A stretch of DNA of 64,000 bases from Aurelia coerulea (taxonomy: Eukaryota; Cnidaria; Scyphozoa; Semaeostomeae; Ulmaridae): positions 12,067,501 to 12,131,500 of the forward strand of contig CM076949.1 of NCBI GenBank assembly GCA_039566865.1, read 5' to 3'. The notes under the pieces were generated by a model. It saw only the letters and a program-made list of their open reading frames with translations. It did no database searches and was not told where the DNA came from. Both the position numbers and the translations under genes were made by a program. This document shows, in pieces, positions 11,450-24,222 of this stretch. Each line of letters starts with the position of its first letter. Positions within the stretch are counted from its first letter, which is position 1.

Positions 11450-13235
11450 GGAAAAGTGATATATGTCAGTTTTAGCCTTTTTGGCACAGAATGGCATGAC
11501 AAGAGACGCTGGGGAAAATATGGTTGATCCTTTTGGATCAGCACAACAGCATGATCTCATTTTGAATGATCTCATTTCTTTTGGGTCACATACTGTAGCA
11601 ATGGTGCAGCTTTTGATTAACTCTTTTGCATAATAATTATATAGTCTATTGCTCCTCTTAAACTGTCTCAATTTGGCAAAGTTAACAAGAGCTGAAACAT
11701 AGAAATGAGGCTGTGTTGATCTAAAATAATGCACCCATAATGCCAAAACTCAGTTGCAAGGAGGTTTACATGCTATTTCCTTTGATATACACATACGTTT
11801 TAAAAGAAAACTTGAGTCTAGGATAGGCAACAGTCATTTGCTACCAAAAATTTCTTGTAAGTTTCTTATATTGTTGATGCCTTATGATAAATCATGAGCT
11901 CCAATTAAATACCATATAGAATAAGAAAAAAAACTTGAAAAAGCAAACCTTGTCAGATACTTAAAACCTTATCACTAACACTTTTGTGTATTTGATGAAG
12001 ACATCAACATCCCCAGGAATTCAAAAGGGGAAGCTCATTTGAAGAAATGTGTCCTTGGTCTTGGTACCACCCTGAATGCCAAAGATCATGCCCAGATCAT
12101 CATTCAAAACCTCTTGCTATATTTTTTAATTCTTATCAACACATTTTCTTATTTTTATAAGAAAGTAAGAACTCGGGCCAGTACTGAAAGCTTCGTAAAA
12201 ATATTAAACAAGGTGTATTCAAATTATTGAATCTATGTGGAACCTAATGTGGTTAAGAATTGGAATCGGCAGCAGTGTTTTAGGTGCTTTCAAAACTTTC
12301 CTCGACACCTGAATGTGGGAACTGGGATGGTGTTCTGAAATTTTGAAGTGAGGATTTTATATATCATTCGCTGATCGATCAAAATTGATCTCTCCAAAAA
12401 GAGCTCAGTTCAGTCAGTCAGTACGAAAGCCTAAGGAAAATACGAAAGCCAAAACTCACCATGTATGTAACAAGTGAATCTCAATCAATCTATCTTCCCC
12501 ACTTGAAGGTTGCTAGGTTAATCAGCTTCATCACCTGGCTTGGCTTGGGCTGGAAAATCGCTCATTGCCAGATCCTAGCCTTCAAATTCGCTATGTTTTG
12601 TTTGGCCTATGGCATATGGCCTAACACAACAACACTCAAACCTGACATTTGTTTCCGATGTATTCTTATCTCAGCACTTATCCTACCCCCCGACATATCT
12701 CTTGTGAGCTACCACAGCTATTTACTTCCGTACGCGTAGGAGCCTGGCCCTGGCCCGCCATTGGCCCACTGTGCTAATATATGAAAGGCTGTTCTTGCCA
12801 CAACGATCAGGACTTGCCACGGTACACATGTTCAATTATTATTTGTGCAAAGCGGAAGCAATCTGTGTCCTTGCTTTCCTTTACAAACTTTGCAATATTT
12901 ATAATTGCCAACCTGATTATTTATGTGCAGACAGCTATGAATTCAAATAAAAGAAATAATGTGCAAGCAAGCCATTGTTTAGTTTATATCCGTTCATTTT
13001 GAGACAACAATATGAATATGCTTTTGTTTCAATTTCATTTGATAAGTTCAATTTCATTTGATCTTTACTTGCGAATACATTGAGCACCAGGATTTGACTG
13101 TGTGAAAATTCTGGAATGTGTGTATTTATGTATCATTTCCCACGTCAATTACAAATATTTACAAGTTTTATAAAGACATATGTCATCTTCCTCTTTCTGT
13201 ATATTTTGGAAAAAATTCTCTTTGGAAACCAGATG
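11450..13235. other. unassigned sequence, possible intron
   Basis: No clear exons. If the exon at 11355-11443 is real, this stretch would hold its upstream intron(s). A short minus-strand frame near 11990-12115 was considered as an exon but not accepted. Confidence 0.3.
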
Positions 13236-13567
13236 TCTTTTGGGTTCCTGAAATTCTGGATTACTTTTTTGGGTCTCAAATATGGGAAATTGTAAAAAAA
13301 TCGGGAAAAACATAATTTACAAACAAAATTAAACTCAAGTAACATTACTAAAATCAAAATACTTAAATGTCCAAATGGATTACGAGAAATCTAATCATTC
13401 ATGTCACCAAAGATTTCACTTCATAACCTTTGAGTAAGCTGGGTAAGAAAAATTATTTTTGTGGGTCTATTTTTATGCTAGAAATTACATTTTTTGGTTG
13501 ATGTTTTGTACCCCCAGCTTGAGCACCCCTATCCTAAATATACCTGAGTACCCCCCCCCCCCCTGGG
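13236..13567 (-). repeat. interspersed repeat with poly-G/C end, copy 1
   Basis: Reverse-oriented copy of the family at 49043-50552 and 63020-63375. The shared order, read on the minus strand, is a poly-G run, GTACTCAGGTATATTTAGG, a block with TCTAGCATAAAAATAGA, a block with TAGTAATGTTACTTGA, then CATATTTGAGACCC. The end distal to the G tract is missing here. Confidence 0.75.
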
Positions 13568-13939
13568 ATTGGAAAGACCTCAAAATACTTTGTTTTGCTG
13601 GTTTTTCACGTCAAATATGACCTGTCCTGGAAGAAGTAAGCCCTGGAAGTTTAACATTAACGTAATTTTTTCGTAGGACACTAAGAATTTGAGCTAGTAC
13701 TGAAAGTTTCGTAGAATTATCAGATGTTTAGTACTCAGAGTTCTTCACGAGTTTCATAAAATGTTCCATAGCAAAGCAATCTTTCTGTTCAGTGCCTGTG
13801 CCCTGGTGGAAGTTTCAAAACAAGAAACAATTAAGTTTTGTAAAATTTAGGACCGACCATAGATATAAATTCCTGGAAGTCAAATCCTTGCATTTTGTCG
13901 CGGAAAAACTCTGAACTTTAGCAGATGAAGATGTGCCAC
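13568..13939. other. unassigned sequence
   Basis: No gene or repeat that I can support. Confidence 0.35.
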
Positions 13940-14112
13940 AAAACCTGATTTCGTCGTCGTGAATCAAAAATTAAGTTGTGGCGCGAAATGGGATTTTGGC
14001 GTTGAGATTCGAAACGAGGTCGTGCCGCGAAATGGGATTTCGTCGTCGAGTTTCGAAAAGGAGGTTGTGCCGCGAAATAGGATTTCGTCGTCGAGATTCA
14101 AAAACGAGGTTC
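13940..14112. repeat. ~42-bp minisatellite, left part
   Basis: Repeats of GTGCCGCGAAATGGGATTTC followed by GTCGTCGAGATTCGAAA and a short linker. The same repeat resumes at 34106, so the LINE and everything inside it were inserted into this minisatellite. Confidence 0.9.
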
Positions 14113-14459
14113 TAAAAGACCAAATATGCCCATACTTTCAAGACAAACTCTCCGAAATTTTGTGTGGTTTCAGAGAGGGGTATAGTACGCAACATGCTTT
14201 GATAAGGTTGATAGAAAAATGGAGGAAATGTCTTGATGCATCAGGTATAGTAGGAACAATTCTAATGGCTTTATCCAAGGCCTACGACTGTCTGCCTCAT
14301 GACCTCCTTATTGCAAAACTGGAGGCTTATGGATTCGATTTAAATAGCCTTTGCCTTATGTACAGCTATCTGGATGGCCGCCACCAAAGGGTAAAGATTG
14401 GTTCACATAGAAGTACCGCAAAAAGAATAAAGATTGGAGTACCACAGGGATCTGTCCTA
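14113..14459 (+). pseudogene. LINE reverse transcriptase, 5' piece of a split copy
   Basis: This 5'-truncated non-LTR RT starts inside the RT domain. FREGYSTQHALIRLIEKW is followed by LSKAYDCLPHDLL (the first catalytic box, with YD in place of the usual FD) and then GVPQGSVL, where the frame meets the tandem array at 14460. The natural continuation GPLLFNIFINDL is found 18.6 kb away at 33085 in the same frame. The copy begins with minisatellite sequence on its left and lacks endonuclease and ORF1, as expected from incomplete reverse transcription. The family is CR1/L2-like by general pattern, with moderate certainty. Confidence 0.88.
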
Positions 14460-14722
14460 CAATCCTCGCCAAAACCCTTGTCACAAAATGGAAAAAGGTA
14501 GATCTGAAGAGCAAATACCCCCCTTTACCCCCCAAGTCAATGTTGCTGAATTCTCTAACTTAGAAAATATCATGCAGCAAGTGTCCTGAGTGAAGACAAA
14601 CAACATTGACTTGGGGGGAAGGGGGATTTACGAGATATTTCCGCTGAAGTGGTAGGCACTTAGATTTTTGTTGAAAAATGCTGAAAAATTCAGTTTGTGA
14701 CAAGAGGTTTTGGCGAGGATTG
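14460..14722. mobile_element. 263-bp MITE, left terminal copy
   Basis: The terminal inverted repeats are CAATCCTCGCCAAAACC then CTTGTCACAAA, versus the same with one extra T on the opposite strand, about 28 bp. A second inner inverted pair, CCCCCCAAGTCAATGTTG and its complement, lies around 14520-14620, so the element folds extensively. It has no coding capacity. At 14599 this copy has the C variant (ACAAACAAC). The left end abuts the LINE directly at TA. Confidence 0.9.
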
Positions 14723-15682
14723 TCTGAGGGTAAAATTCTTTATAAGAGCTCAAATTTAAACTTTTTCACTCGAATGGTACTAATTCGATGGCGCTCGTTC
14801 CGGATATTTGATTTGTTTTGTGATTAGTGATGTTGATTGTTCAATTTGACGTCACGAAATGAATCAAAACGGCCTTTGGCTCTGAAATCATGGAATTTCC
14901 ACCTTCAATCGAACTAAACAAATGTACTGGCAGCCAAATATCATCGATTTTATGAAATAAAGATTTATTAGTGGACCAGTATAGCGATACTGCAAGAAAT
15001 TGACGGGTCACACCACGGGTAACACCACGGGTCACACTACTAAAGGGCGATATCTATTGAATTTGTATAGAAATCGGCACGGGTCACACGGGTCACACGG
15101 GTCACAGTCATTTTTTATAAAAAATATTAGATACTATATTTTTTATAAAAAATTAGTGTGACCCGTGTGACCCGTGGGACCCGTGGTTTTCTTTGGTAAA
15201 ATGTGTACTGAGGCATCTAAGAAGGGTGTGACCCGTGCTGTGACCCGTGGTGTGACCCGTGGTATAACTCATGGTGGGACCAGTCTGCCATCCAAAACGG
15301 CAATGCTTCATTCGAATGTGAACACTAAACCAACCACGTTCAATGGATAGAAACATTAAAATCTTCGACCAAATGACTGTCAAGACTTTCACAGCCACAT
15401 ACAATTCTTGTAGCATCACTGTTCTTCTATGCCATGTATAAGAAACAACAAAGGAAGAACCTGAGCAAAGGATTAGCTTTGTCAGCTGTTTTTCAGATTT
15501 TTGGTGCTGCCGTTAAAGCCCTCTCCAGTGTGAAGAAGGGCATTATGAAAATACTTTATGATGAATATGTTTTACAGACAGACATACCTGTTCGAATTTT
15601 TAATGATGTCCTCGCGTTTACTTATGTTTTAGTCCTGTTTTACACGTCAAAACATGCATACATCCACTCACTCGACCTCAGA
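14723..15682. repeat. 960-bp spacer, first copy
   Basis: Bounded by TCTGAGG and CCTCAGA. Contents in order: a perfect CRE-type palindrome TGACGTCA at 14847-14854; AATAAA near 14958; 12-bp repeats CACGGGTCACAC at about 15003-15045 and 15077-15110; an AT palindrome (TTTTTTATAAAAAA twice) at 15109-15155; then the same 12-mers in inverse orientation at 15157-15183 and 15226-15265. The centre can form a large hairpin. A 96-codon plus-strand frame (15434-15721, beginning MYKKQQRKNLSK) and an 88-codon minus-strand frame recur in every copy, but without a recognised domain. This spacer differs from the others at a few sites (Q for R in the minus frame; TTCACTCG for TTCTCTCG). Confidence 0.88.
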
Positions 15683-16905
15683 CAATCCTCGCCAAAACCC
15701 TTGTCACAAAATGGAAAAAGGTAGATCTGAAGAGCAAATACCCCCCTTTACCCCCCAAGTCAATGTTGCTGAATTCTCTAACTTAGAAAATATCATGCAG
15801 CAAGTGTCCTGAGTGAAGACAAAAAACATTGACTTGGGGGGAAGGGGGATTTACGAGATATTTCCGCTGAAGTGGTAGGCACTTAGATTTTTGTTGAAAA
15901 ATGCTGAAAAATTCAGTTTGTGACAAGAGGTTTTGGCGAGGATTGTCTGAGGGTAAAATTCTTTATAAGAGCTCAAATTTAAACTTTTTCTCTCGAATGG
16001 TACTAATTCGATGGCGCTCGTTCCGGATATTTGATTTGTTTTGTGATTAGTGATGTTGATTGTTCAATTTGACGTCACGAAATGAATCAAAACGGCCTTT
16101 GGCTCTGAAATCATGGAATTTCCACCTTCAATCGAACTAAACAAATGTACTGGCAGCCAAATATCATCGATTTTATGAAATAAAGATTTATTAGTGGACC
16201 AGTATAGCGATACTGCAAGAAATTGACGGGTCACACCACGGGTAACACCACGGGTCACACTACTAAAGGGCGATATCTATTGAATTTGTATAGAAATCGG
16301 CACGGGTCACACGGGTCACACGGGTCACAGTCATTTTTTATAAAAAATATTAGATACTATATTTTTTATAAAAAATTAGTGTGACCCGTGTGACCCGTGG
16401 GACCCGTGGTTTTCTTTGGTAAAATGTGTACTGAGGCATCTAAGAAGGGTGTGACCCGTGCTGTGACCCGTGGTGTGACCCGTGGTATAACTCATGGTGG
16501 GACCAGTCTGCCATCCAAAACGGCAATGCTTCATTCGAATGTGAACACTAAACCAACCACGTTCAATGGATAGAAACATTAAAATCTTCGACCAAATGAC
16601 TGTCAAGACTTTCACAGCCACATACAATTCTCGTAGCATCACTGTTCTTCTATGCCATGTATAAGAAACAACAAAGGAAGAACCTGAGCAAAGGATTAGC
16701 TTTGTCAGCTGTTTTTCAGATTTTTGGTGCTGCCGTTAAAGCCCTCTCCAGTGTGAAGAAGGGCATTATGAAAATACTTTATGATGAATATGTTTTACAG
16801 ACAGACATACCTGTTCGAATTTTTAATGATGTCCTCGCGTTTACTTATGTTTTAGTCCTGTTTTACACGTCAAAACATGCATACATCCACTCACTCGACC
16901 TCAGA
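15683..16905. repeat. array unit 2 (1223 bp)
   Basis: MITE with the A variant (ACAAAAAAC) followed by a spacer with three copies of the left-hand 12-mer. From here on the spacer has the consensus R codon in the minus frame. Confidence 0.9.
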
Positions 16906-18116
16906 CAATCCTCGCCAAAACCCTTGTCACAAAATGGAAAAAGGTAGATCTGAAGAGCAAATACCCCCCTTTACCCCCCAAGTCAATGTTGCTGAATTCT
17001 CTAACTTAGAAAATATCATGCAGCAAGTGTCCTGAGTGAAGACAAACAACATTGACTTGGGGGGAAAGGGGATTTACGAGATATTTCCGCTGAAGTGGTA
17101 GGCACTTAGATTTTTGTTGAAAAATGCTGAAAAATTCAGTTTGTGACAAGAGGTTTTGGCGAGGATTGTCTGAGGGTAAAATTCTTTATAAGAGCTCAAA
17201 TTTAAACTTTTTCTCTCGAATGGTACTAATTCGATGGCGCTCGTTCCGGATATTTGATTTGTTTTGTGATTAGTGATGTTGATTGTTCAATTTGACGTCA
17301 CGAAATGAATCAAAACGGCCTTTGGCTCTGAAATCATGGAATTTCCACCTTCAATCGAACTAAACAAATGTACTGGCAGCCAAATATCATCGATTTTATG
17401 AAATAAAGATTTATTAGTGGACCAGTATAGCGATACTGCAAGAAATTGACGGGTAACACCACGGGTCACACTACTAAAGGGCGATATCTATTGAATTTGT
17501 ATAGAAATCGGCACGGGTCACACGGGTCACACGGGTCACAGTCATTTTTTATAAAAAATATTAGATACTATATTTTTTATAAAAAATTAGTGTGACCCGT
17601 GTGACCCGTGGGACCCGTGGTTTTCTTTGGTAAAATGTGTACTGAGGCATCTAAGAAGGGTGTGACCCGTGCTGTGACCCGTGGTGTGACCCGTGGTATA
17701 ACTCATGGTGGGACCAGTCTGCCATCCAAAACGGCAATGCTTCATTCGAATGTGAACACTAAACCAACCACGTTCAATGGATAGAAACATTAAAATCTTC
17801 GACCAAATGACTGTCAAGACTTTCACAGCCACATACAATTCTCGTAGCATCACTGTTCTTCTATGCCATGTATAAGAAACAACAAAGGAAGAACCTGAGC
17901 AAAGGATTAGCTTTGTCAGCTGTTTTTCAGATTTTTGGTGCTGCCGTTAAAGCCCTCTCCAGTGTGAAGAAGGGCATTATGAAAATACTTTATGATGAAT
18001 ATGTTTTACAGACAGACATACCTGTTCGAATTTTTAATGATGTCCTCGCGTTTACTTATGTTTTAGTCCTGTTTTACACGTCAAAACATGCATACATCCA
18101 CTCACTCGACCTCAGA
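16906..18116. repeat. array unit 3 (1211 bp)
   Basis: MITE with the C variant and a private A in the G tract (GGGGGGAAAGGGG). The spacer has lost one left-hand 12-mer, keeping the GGGTAACAC variant. Confidence 0.9.
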
Positions 18117-19327
18117 CAATCCTCGCCAAAACCCTTGTCACAAAATGGAAAAAGGTAGATCTGAAGAGCAAATACCCCCCTTTACCCCCCAAGTCAATGT
18201 TGCTGAATTCTCTAACTTAGAAAATATCATGCAGCAAGTGTCCTGAGTGAAGACAAAAAACATTGACTTGGGGGGAAGGGGGATTTACGAGATATTTCCG
18301 CTGAAGTGGTAGGCACTTAGATTTTTGTTGAAAAATGCTGAAAAATTCAGTTTGTGACAAGAGGTTTTGGCGAGGATTGTCTGAGGGTAAAATTCTTTAT
18401 AAGAGCTCAAATTTAAACTTTTTCTCTCGAATGGTACTAATTCGATGGCGCTCGTTCCGGATATTTGATTTGTTTTGTGATTAGTGATGTTGATTGTTCA
18501 ATTTGACGTCACGAAATGAATCAAAACGGCCTTTGGCTCTGAAATCATGGAATTTCCACCTTCAATCGAACTAAACAAATGTACTGGCAGCCAAATATCA
18601 TCGATTTTATGAAATAAAGATTTATTAGTGGACCAGTATAGCGATACTGCAAGAAATTGACGGGTCACACCACGGGTCACACTACTAAAGGGCGATATCT
18701 ATTGAATTTGTATAGAAATCGGCACGGGTCACACGGGTCACACGGGTCACAGTCATTTTTTATAAAAAATATTAGATACTATATTTTTTATAAAAAATTA
18801 GTGTGACCCGTGTGACCCGTGGGACCCGTGGTTTTCTTTGGTAAAATGTGTACTGAGGCATCTAAGAAGGGTGTGACCCGTGCTGTGACCCGTGGTGTGA
18901 CCCGTGGTATAACTCATGGTGGGACCAGTCTGCCATCCAAAACGGCAATGCTTCATTCGAATGTGAACACTAAACCAACCACGTTCAATGGATAGAAACA
19001 TTAAAATCTTCGACCAAATGACTGTCAAGACTTTCACAGCCACATACAATTCTCGTAGCATCACTGTTCTTCTATGCCATGTATAAGAAACAACAAAGGA
19101 AGAACCTGAGCAAAGGATTAGCTTTGTCAGCTGTTTTTCAGATTTTTGGTGCTGCCGTTAAAGCCCTCTCCAGTGTGAAGAAGGGCATTATGAAAATACT
19201 TTATGATGAATATGTTTTACAGACAGACATACCTGTTCGAATTTTTAATGATGTCCTCGCGTTTACTTATGTTTTAGTCCTGTTTTACACGTCAAAACAT
19301 GCATACATCCACTCACTCGACCTCAGA
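18117..19327. repeat. array unit 4 (1211 bp)
   Basis: Also one 12-mer short, but the copy lost is the GGGTAACAC one. Units 3 and 4 therefore contracted by different events. Confidence 0.9.
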
Positions 19328-20553
19328 CAATCCTCGCCAAAACCCTTGTCACAAAATGGAAAAAGGTAGATCTGAAGAGCAAATACCCCCCTTTACCCCC
19401 CAAGTCAATGTTGCTGAATTCTCTAACTTAGAAAATATCATGCAGCAAGTGTCCTGAGTGAAGACAAAAAACATTGACTTGGGGGGAAGGGGGATTTACG
19501 AGATATTTCCGCTGAAGTGGTAGGCACTTAGATTTTTGTTGAAAAATGCTGAAAAATTCAGTTTGTGACAAGAGGTTTTGGCGAGGATTGTCTGAGGGTA
19601 AAATTCTTTATAAGAGCTCAAATTTAAACTTTTTCTCTCGAATAATGGTACTAATTCGATGGCGCTCGTTCCGGATATTTGATTTGTTTTGTGATTAGTG
19701 ATGTTGATTGTTCAATTTGACGTCACGAAATGAATCAAAACGGCCTTTGGCTCTGAAATCATGGAATTTCCACCTTCAATCGAACTAAACAAATGTACTG
19801 GCAGCCAAATATCATCGATTTTATGAAATAAAGATTTATTAGTGGACCAGTATAGCGATACTGCAAGAAATTGACGGGTCACACCACGGGTAACACCACG
19901 GGTCACACTACTAAAGGGCGATATCTATTGAATTTGTATAGAAATCGGCACGGGTCACACGGGTCACACGGGTCACAGTCATTTTTTATAAAAAATATTA
20001 GATACTATATTTTTTATAAAAAATTAGTGTGACCCGTGTGACCCGTGGGACCCGTGGTTTTCTTTGGTAAAATGTGTACTGAGGCATCTAAGAAGGGTGT
20101 GACCCGTGCTGTGACCCGTGGTGTGACCCGTGGTATAACTCATGGTGGGACCAGTCTGCCATCCAAAACGGCAATGCTTCATTCGAATGTGAACACTAAA
20201 CCAACCACGTTCAATGGATAGAAACATTAAAATCTTCGACCAAATGACTGTCAAGACTTTCACAGCCACATACAATTCTCGTAGCATCACTGTTCTTCTA
20301 TGCCATGTATAAGAAACAACAAAGGAAGAACCTGAGCAAAGGATTAGCTTTGTCAGCTGTTTTTCAGATTTTTGGTGCTGCCGTTAAAGCCCTCTCCAGT
20401 GTGAAGAAGGGCATTATGAAAATACTTTATGATGAATATGTTTTACAGACAGACATACCTGTTCGAATTTTTAATGATGTCCTCGCGTTTACTTATGTTT
20501 TAGTCCTGTTTTACACGTCAAAACATGCATACATCCACTCACTCGACCTCAGA
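19328..20553. repeat. array unit 5 (1226 bp)
   Basis: A private 3-bp gain (CGAATAATGG) near 19643 accounts for the length. MITE A variant. Confidence 0.9.
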
Positions 20554-23500
20554 CAATCCTCGCCAAAACCCTTGTCACAAAATGGAAAAAGGTAGATCTG
20601 AAGAGCAAATACCCCCCTTTACCCCCCAAGTCAATGTTGCTGAATTCTCTAACTTAGAAAATATCATGCAGCAAGTGTCCTGAGTGAAGACAAACAACAT
20701 TGACTTGGGGGGAAGGGGGATTTACGAGATATTTCCGCTGAAGTGGTAGGCACTTAGATTTTTGTTGAAAAATGCTGAAAAATTCAGTTTGTGACAAGAG
20801 GTTTTGGCGAGGATTGTCTGAGGGTAAAATTCTTTATAAGAGCTCAAATTTAAACTTTTTCTCTCGAATGGTACTAATTCGATGGCGCTCGTTCCGGATA
20901 TTTGATTTGTTTTGTGATTAGTGATGTTGATTGTTCAATTTGACGTCACGAAATGAATCAAAACGGCCTTTGGCTCTGAAATCATGGAATTTCCACCTTC
21001 AATCGAACTAAACAAATGTACTGGCAGCCAAATATCATCGATTTTATGAAATAAAGATTTATTAGTGGACCAGTATAGCGATACTGCAAGAAATTGACGG
21101 GTCACACCACGGGTAACACCACGGGTCACACTACTAAAGGGCGATATCTATTGAATTTGTATAGAAATCGGCACGGGTCACACGGGTCACACGGGTCACA
21201 GTCATTTTTTATAAAAAATATTAGATACTATATTTTTTATAAAAAATTAGTGTGACCCGTGTGACCCGTGGGACCCGTGGTTTTCTTTGGTAAAATGTGT
21301 ACTGAGGCATCTAAGAAGGGTGTGACCCGTGCTGTGACCCGTGGTGTGACCCGTGGTATAACTCATGGTGGGACCAGTCTGCCATCCAAAACGGCAATGC
21401 TTCATTCGAATGTGAACACTAAACCAACCACGTTCAATGGATAGAAACATTAAAATCTTCGACCAAATGACTGTCAAGACTTTCACAGCCACATACAATT
21501 CTCGTAGCATCACTGTTCTTCTATGCCATGTATAAGAAACAACAAAGGAAGAACCTGAGCAAAGGATTAGCTTTGTCAGCTGTTTTTCAGATTTTTGGTG
21601 CTGCCGTTAAAGCCCTCTCCAGTGTGAAGAAGGGCATTATGAAAATACTTTATGATGAATATGTTTTACAGACAGACATACCTGTTCGAATTTTTAATGA
21701 TGTCCTCGCGTTTACTTATGTTTTAGTCCTGTTTTACACGTCAAAACATGCATACATCCACTCACTCGACCTCAGACAATCCTCGCCAAAACCCTTGTCA
21801 CAAAATGGAAAAAGGTAGATCTGAAGAGCAAATACCCCCCTTTACCCCCCAAGTCAATGTTGCTGAATTCTCTAACTTAGAAAATATCATGCAGCAAGTG
21901 TCCTGAGTGAAGACAAAAAACATTGACTTGGGGGGAAGGGGGATTTACGAGATATTTCCGCTGAAGTGGTAGGCACTTAGATTTTTGTTGAAAAATGCTG
22001 AAAAATTCAGTTTGTGACAAGAGGTTTTGGCGAGGATTGTCTGAGGGTAAAATTCTTTATAAGAGCTCAAATTTAAACTTTTTCTCTCGAATGGTACTAA
22101 TTCGATGGCGCTCGTTCCGGATATTTGATTTGTTTTGTGATTAGTGATGTTGATTGTTCAATTTGACGTCACGAAATGAATCAAAACGGCCTTTGGCTCT
22201 GAAATCATGGAATTTCCACCTTCAATCGAACTAAACAAATGTACTGGCAGCCAAATATCATCGATTTTATGAAATAAAGATTTATTAGTGGACCAGTATA
22301 GCGATACTGCAAGAAATTGACGGGTCACACCACGGGTAACACCACGGGTCACACTACTAAAGGGCGATATCTATTGAATTTGTATAGAAATCGGCACGGG
22401 TCACACGGGTCACACGGGTCACAGTCATTTTTTATAAAAAATATTAGATACTATATTTTTTATAAAAAATTAGTGTGACCCGTGTGACCCGTGGGACCCG
22501 TGGTTTTCTTTGGTAAAATGTGTACTGAGGCATCTAAGAAGGGTGTGACCCGTGCTGTGACCCGTGGTGTGACCCGTGGTATAACTCATGGTGGGACCAG
22601 TCTGCCATCCAAAACGGCAATGCTTCATTCGAATGTGAACACTAAACCAACCACGTTCAATGGATAGAAACATTAAAATCTTCGACCAAATGACTGTCAA
22701 GACTTTCACAGCCACATACAATTCTCGTAGCATCACTGTTCTTCTATGCCATGTATAAGAAACAACAAAGGAAGAACCTGAGCAAAGGATTAGCTTTGTC
22801 AGCTGTTTTTCAGATTTTTGGTGCTGCCGTTAAAGCCCTCTCCAGTGTGAAGAAGGGCATTATGAAAATACTTTATGATGAATATGTTTTACAGACAGAC
22901 ATACCTGTTCGAATTTTTAATGATGTCCTCGCGTTTACTTATGTTTTAGTCCTGTTTTACACGTCAAAACATGCATACATCCACTCACTCGACCTCAGAC
23001 AATCCTCGCCAAAACCCTTGTCACAAAATGGAAAAAGGTAGATCTGAAGAGCAAATACCCCCCTTTACCCCCCAAGTCAATGTTGCTGAATTCTCTAACT
23101 TAGAAAATATCATGCAGCAAGTGTCCTGAGTGAAGACAAACAACATTGACTTGGGGGGAAGGGGGATTTACGAGATATTTCCGCTGAAGTGGTAGGCACT
23201 TAGATTTTTGTTGAAAAATGCTGAAAAATTCAGTTTGTGACAAGAGGTTTTGGCGAGGATTGTCTGAGGGTAAAATTCTTTATAAGAGCTCAAATTTAAA
23301 CTTTTTCTCTCGAATGGTACTAATTCGATGGCGCTCGTTCCGGATATTTGATTTGTTTTGTGATTAGTGATGTTGATTGTTCAATTTGACGTCACGAAAT
23401 GAATCAAAACGGCCTTTGGCTCTGAAATCATGGAATTTCCACCTTCAATCGAACTAAACAAATGTACTGGCAGCCAAATATCATCGATTTTATGAAATAA

Positions 23501-24222
23501 AGATTTATTAGTGGACCAGTATAGCGATACTGCAAGAAATTGACGGGTCACACCACGGGTAACACCACGGGTCACACTACTAAAGGGCGATATCTATTGA
23601 ATTTGTATAGAAATCGGCACGGGTCACACGGGTCACACGGGTCACAGTCATTTTTTATAAAAAATATTAGATACTATATTTTTTATAAAAAATTAGTGTG
23701 ACCCGTGTGACCCGTGGGACCCGTGGTTTTCTTTGGTAAAATGTGTACTGAGGCATCTAAGAAGGGTGTGACCCGTGCTGTGACCCGTGGTGTGACCCGT
23801 GGTATAACTCATGGTGGGACCAGTCTGCCATCCAAAACGGCAATGCTTCATTCGAATGTGAACACTAAACCAACCACGTTCAATGGATAGAAACATTAAA
23901 ATCTTCGACCAAATGACTGTCAAGACTTTCACAGCCACATACAATTCTCGTAGCATCACTGTTCTTCTATGCCATGTATAAGAAACAACAAAGGAAGAAC
24001 CTGAGCAAAGGATTAGCTTTGTCAGCTGTTTTTCAGATTTTTGGTGCTGCCGTTAAAGCCCTCTCCAGTGTGAAGAAGGGCATTATGAAAATACTTTATG
24101 ATGAATATGTTTTACAGACAGACATACCTGTTCGAATTTTTAATGATGTCCTCGCGTTTACTTATGTTTTAGTCCTGTTTTACACGTCAAAACATGCATA
24201 CATCCACTCACTCGACCTCAGA
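20554..24222. repeat. array units 6-8 (1223 bp each)
   Basis: Units start at 20554, 21777 and 23000. The MITE variants are C, A and C in order. No length change relative to unit 2. Confidence 0.9.

Noticed and set aside
11990..12115. Minus-strand frame QEVLNDDLGMIFGIQGG as a possible exon
   Set aside because: No pyrimidine tract before the acceptor-like AG, no recognised domain, and a stop after about 30 codons.
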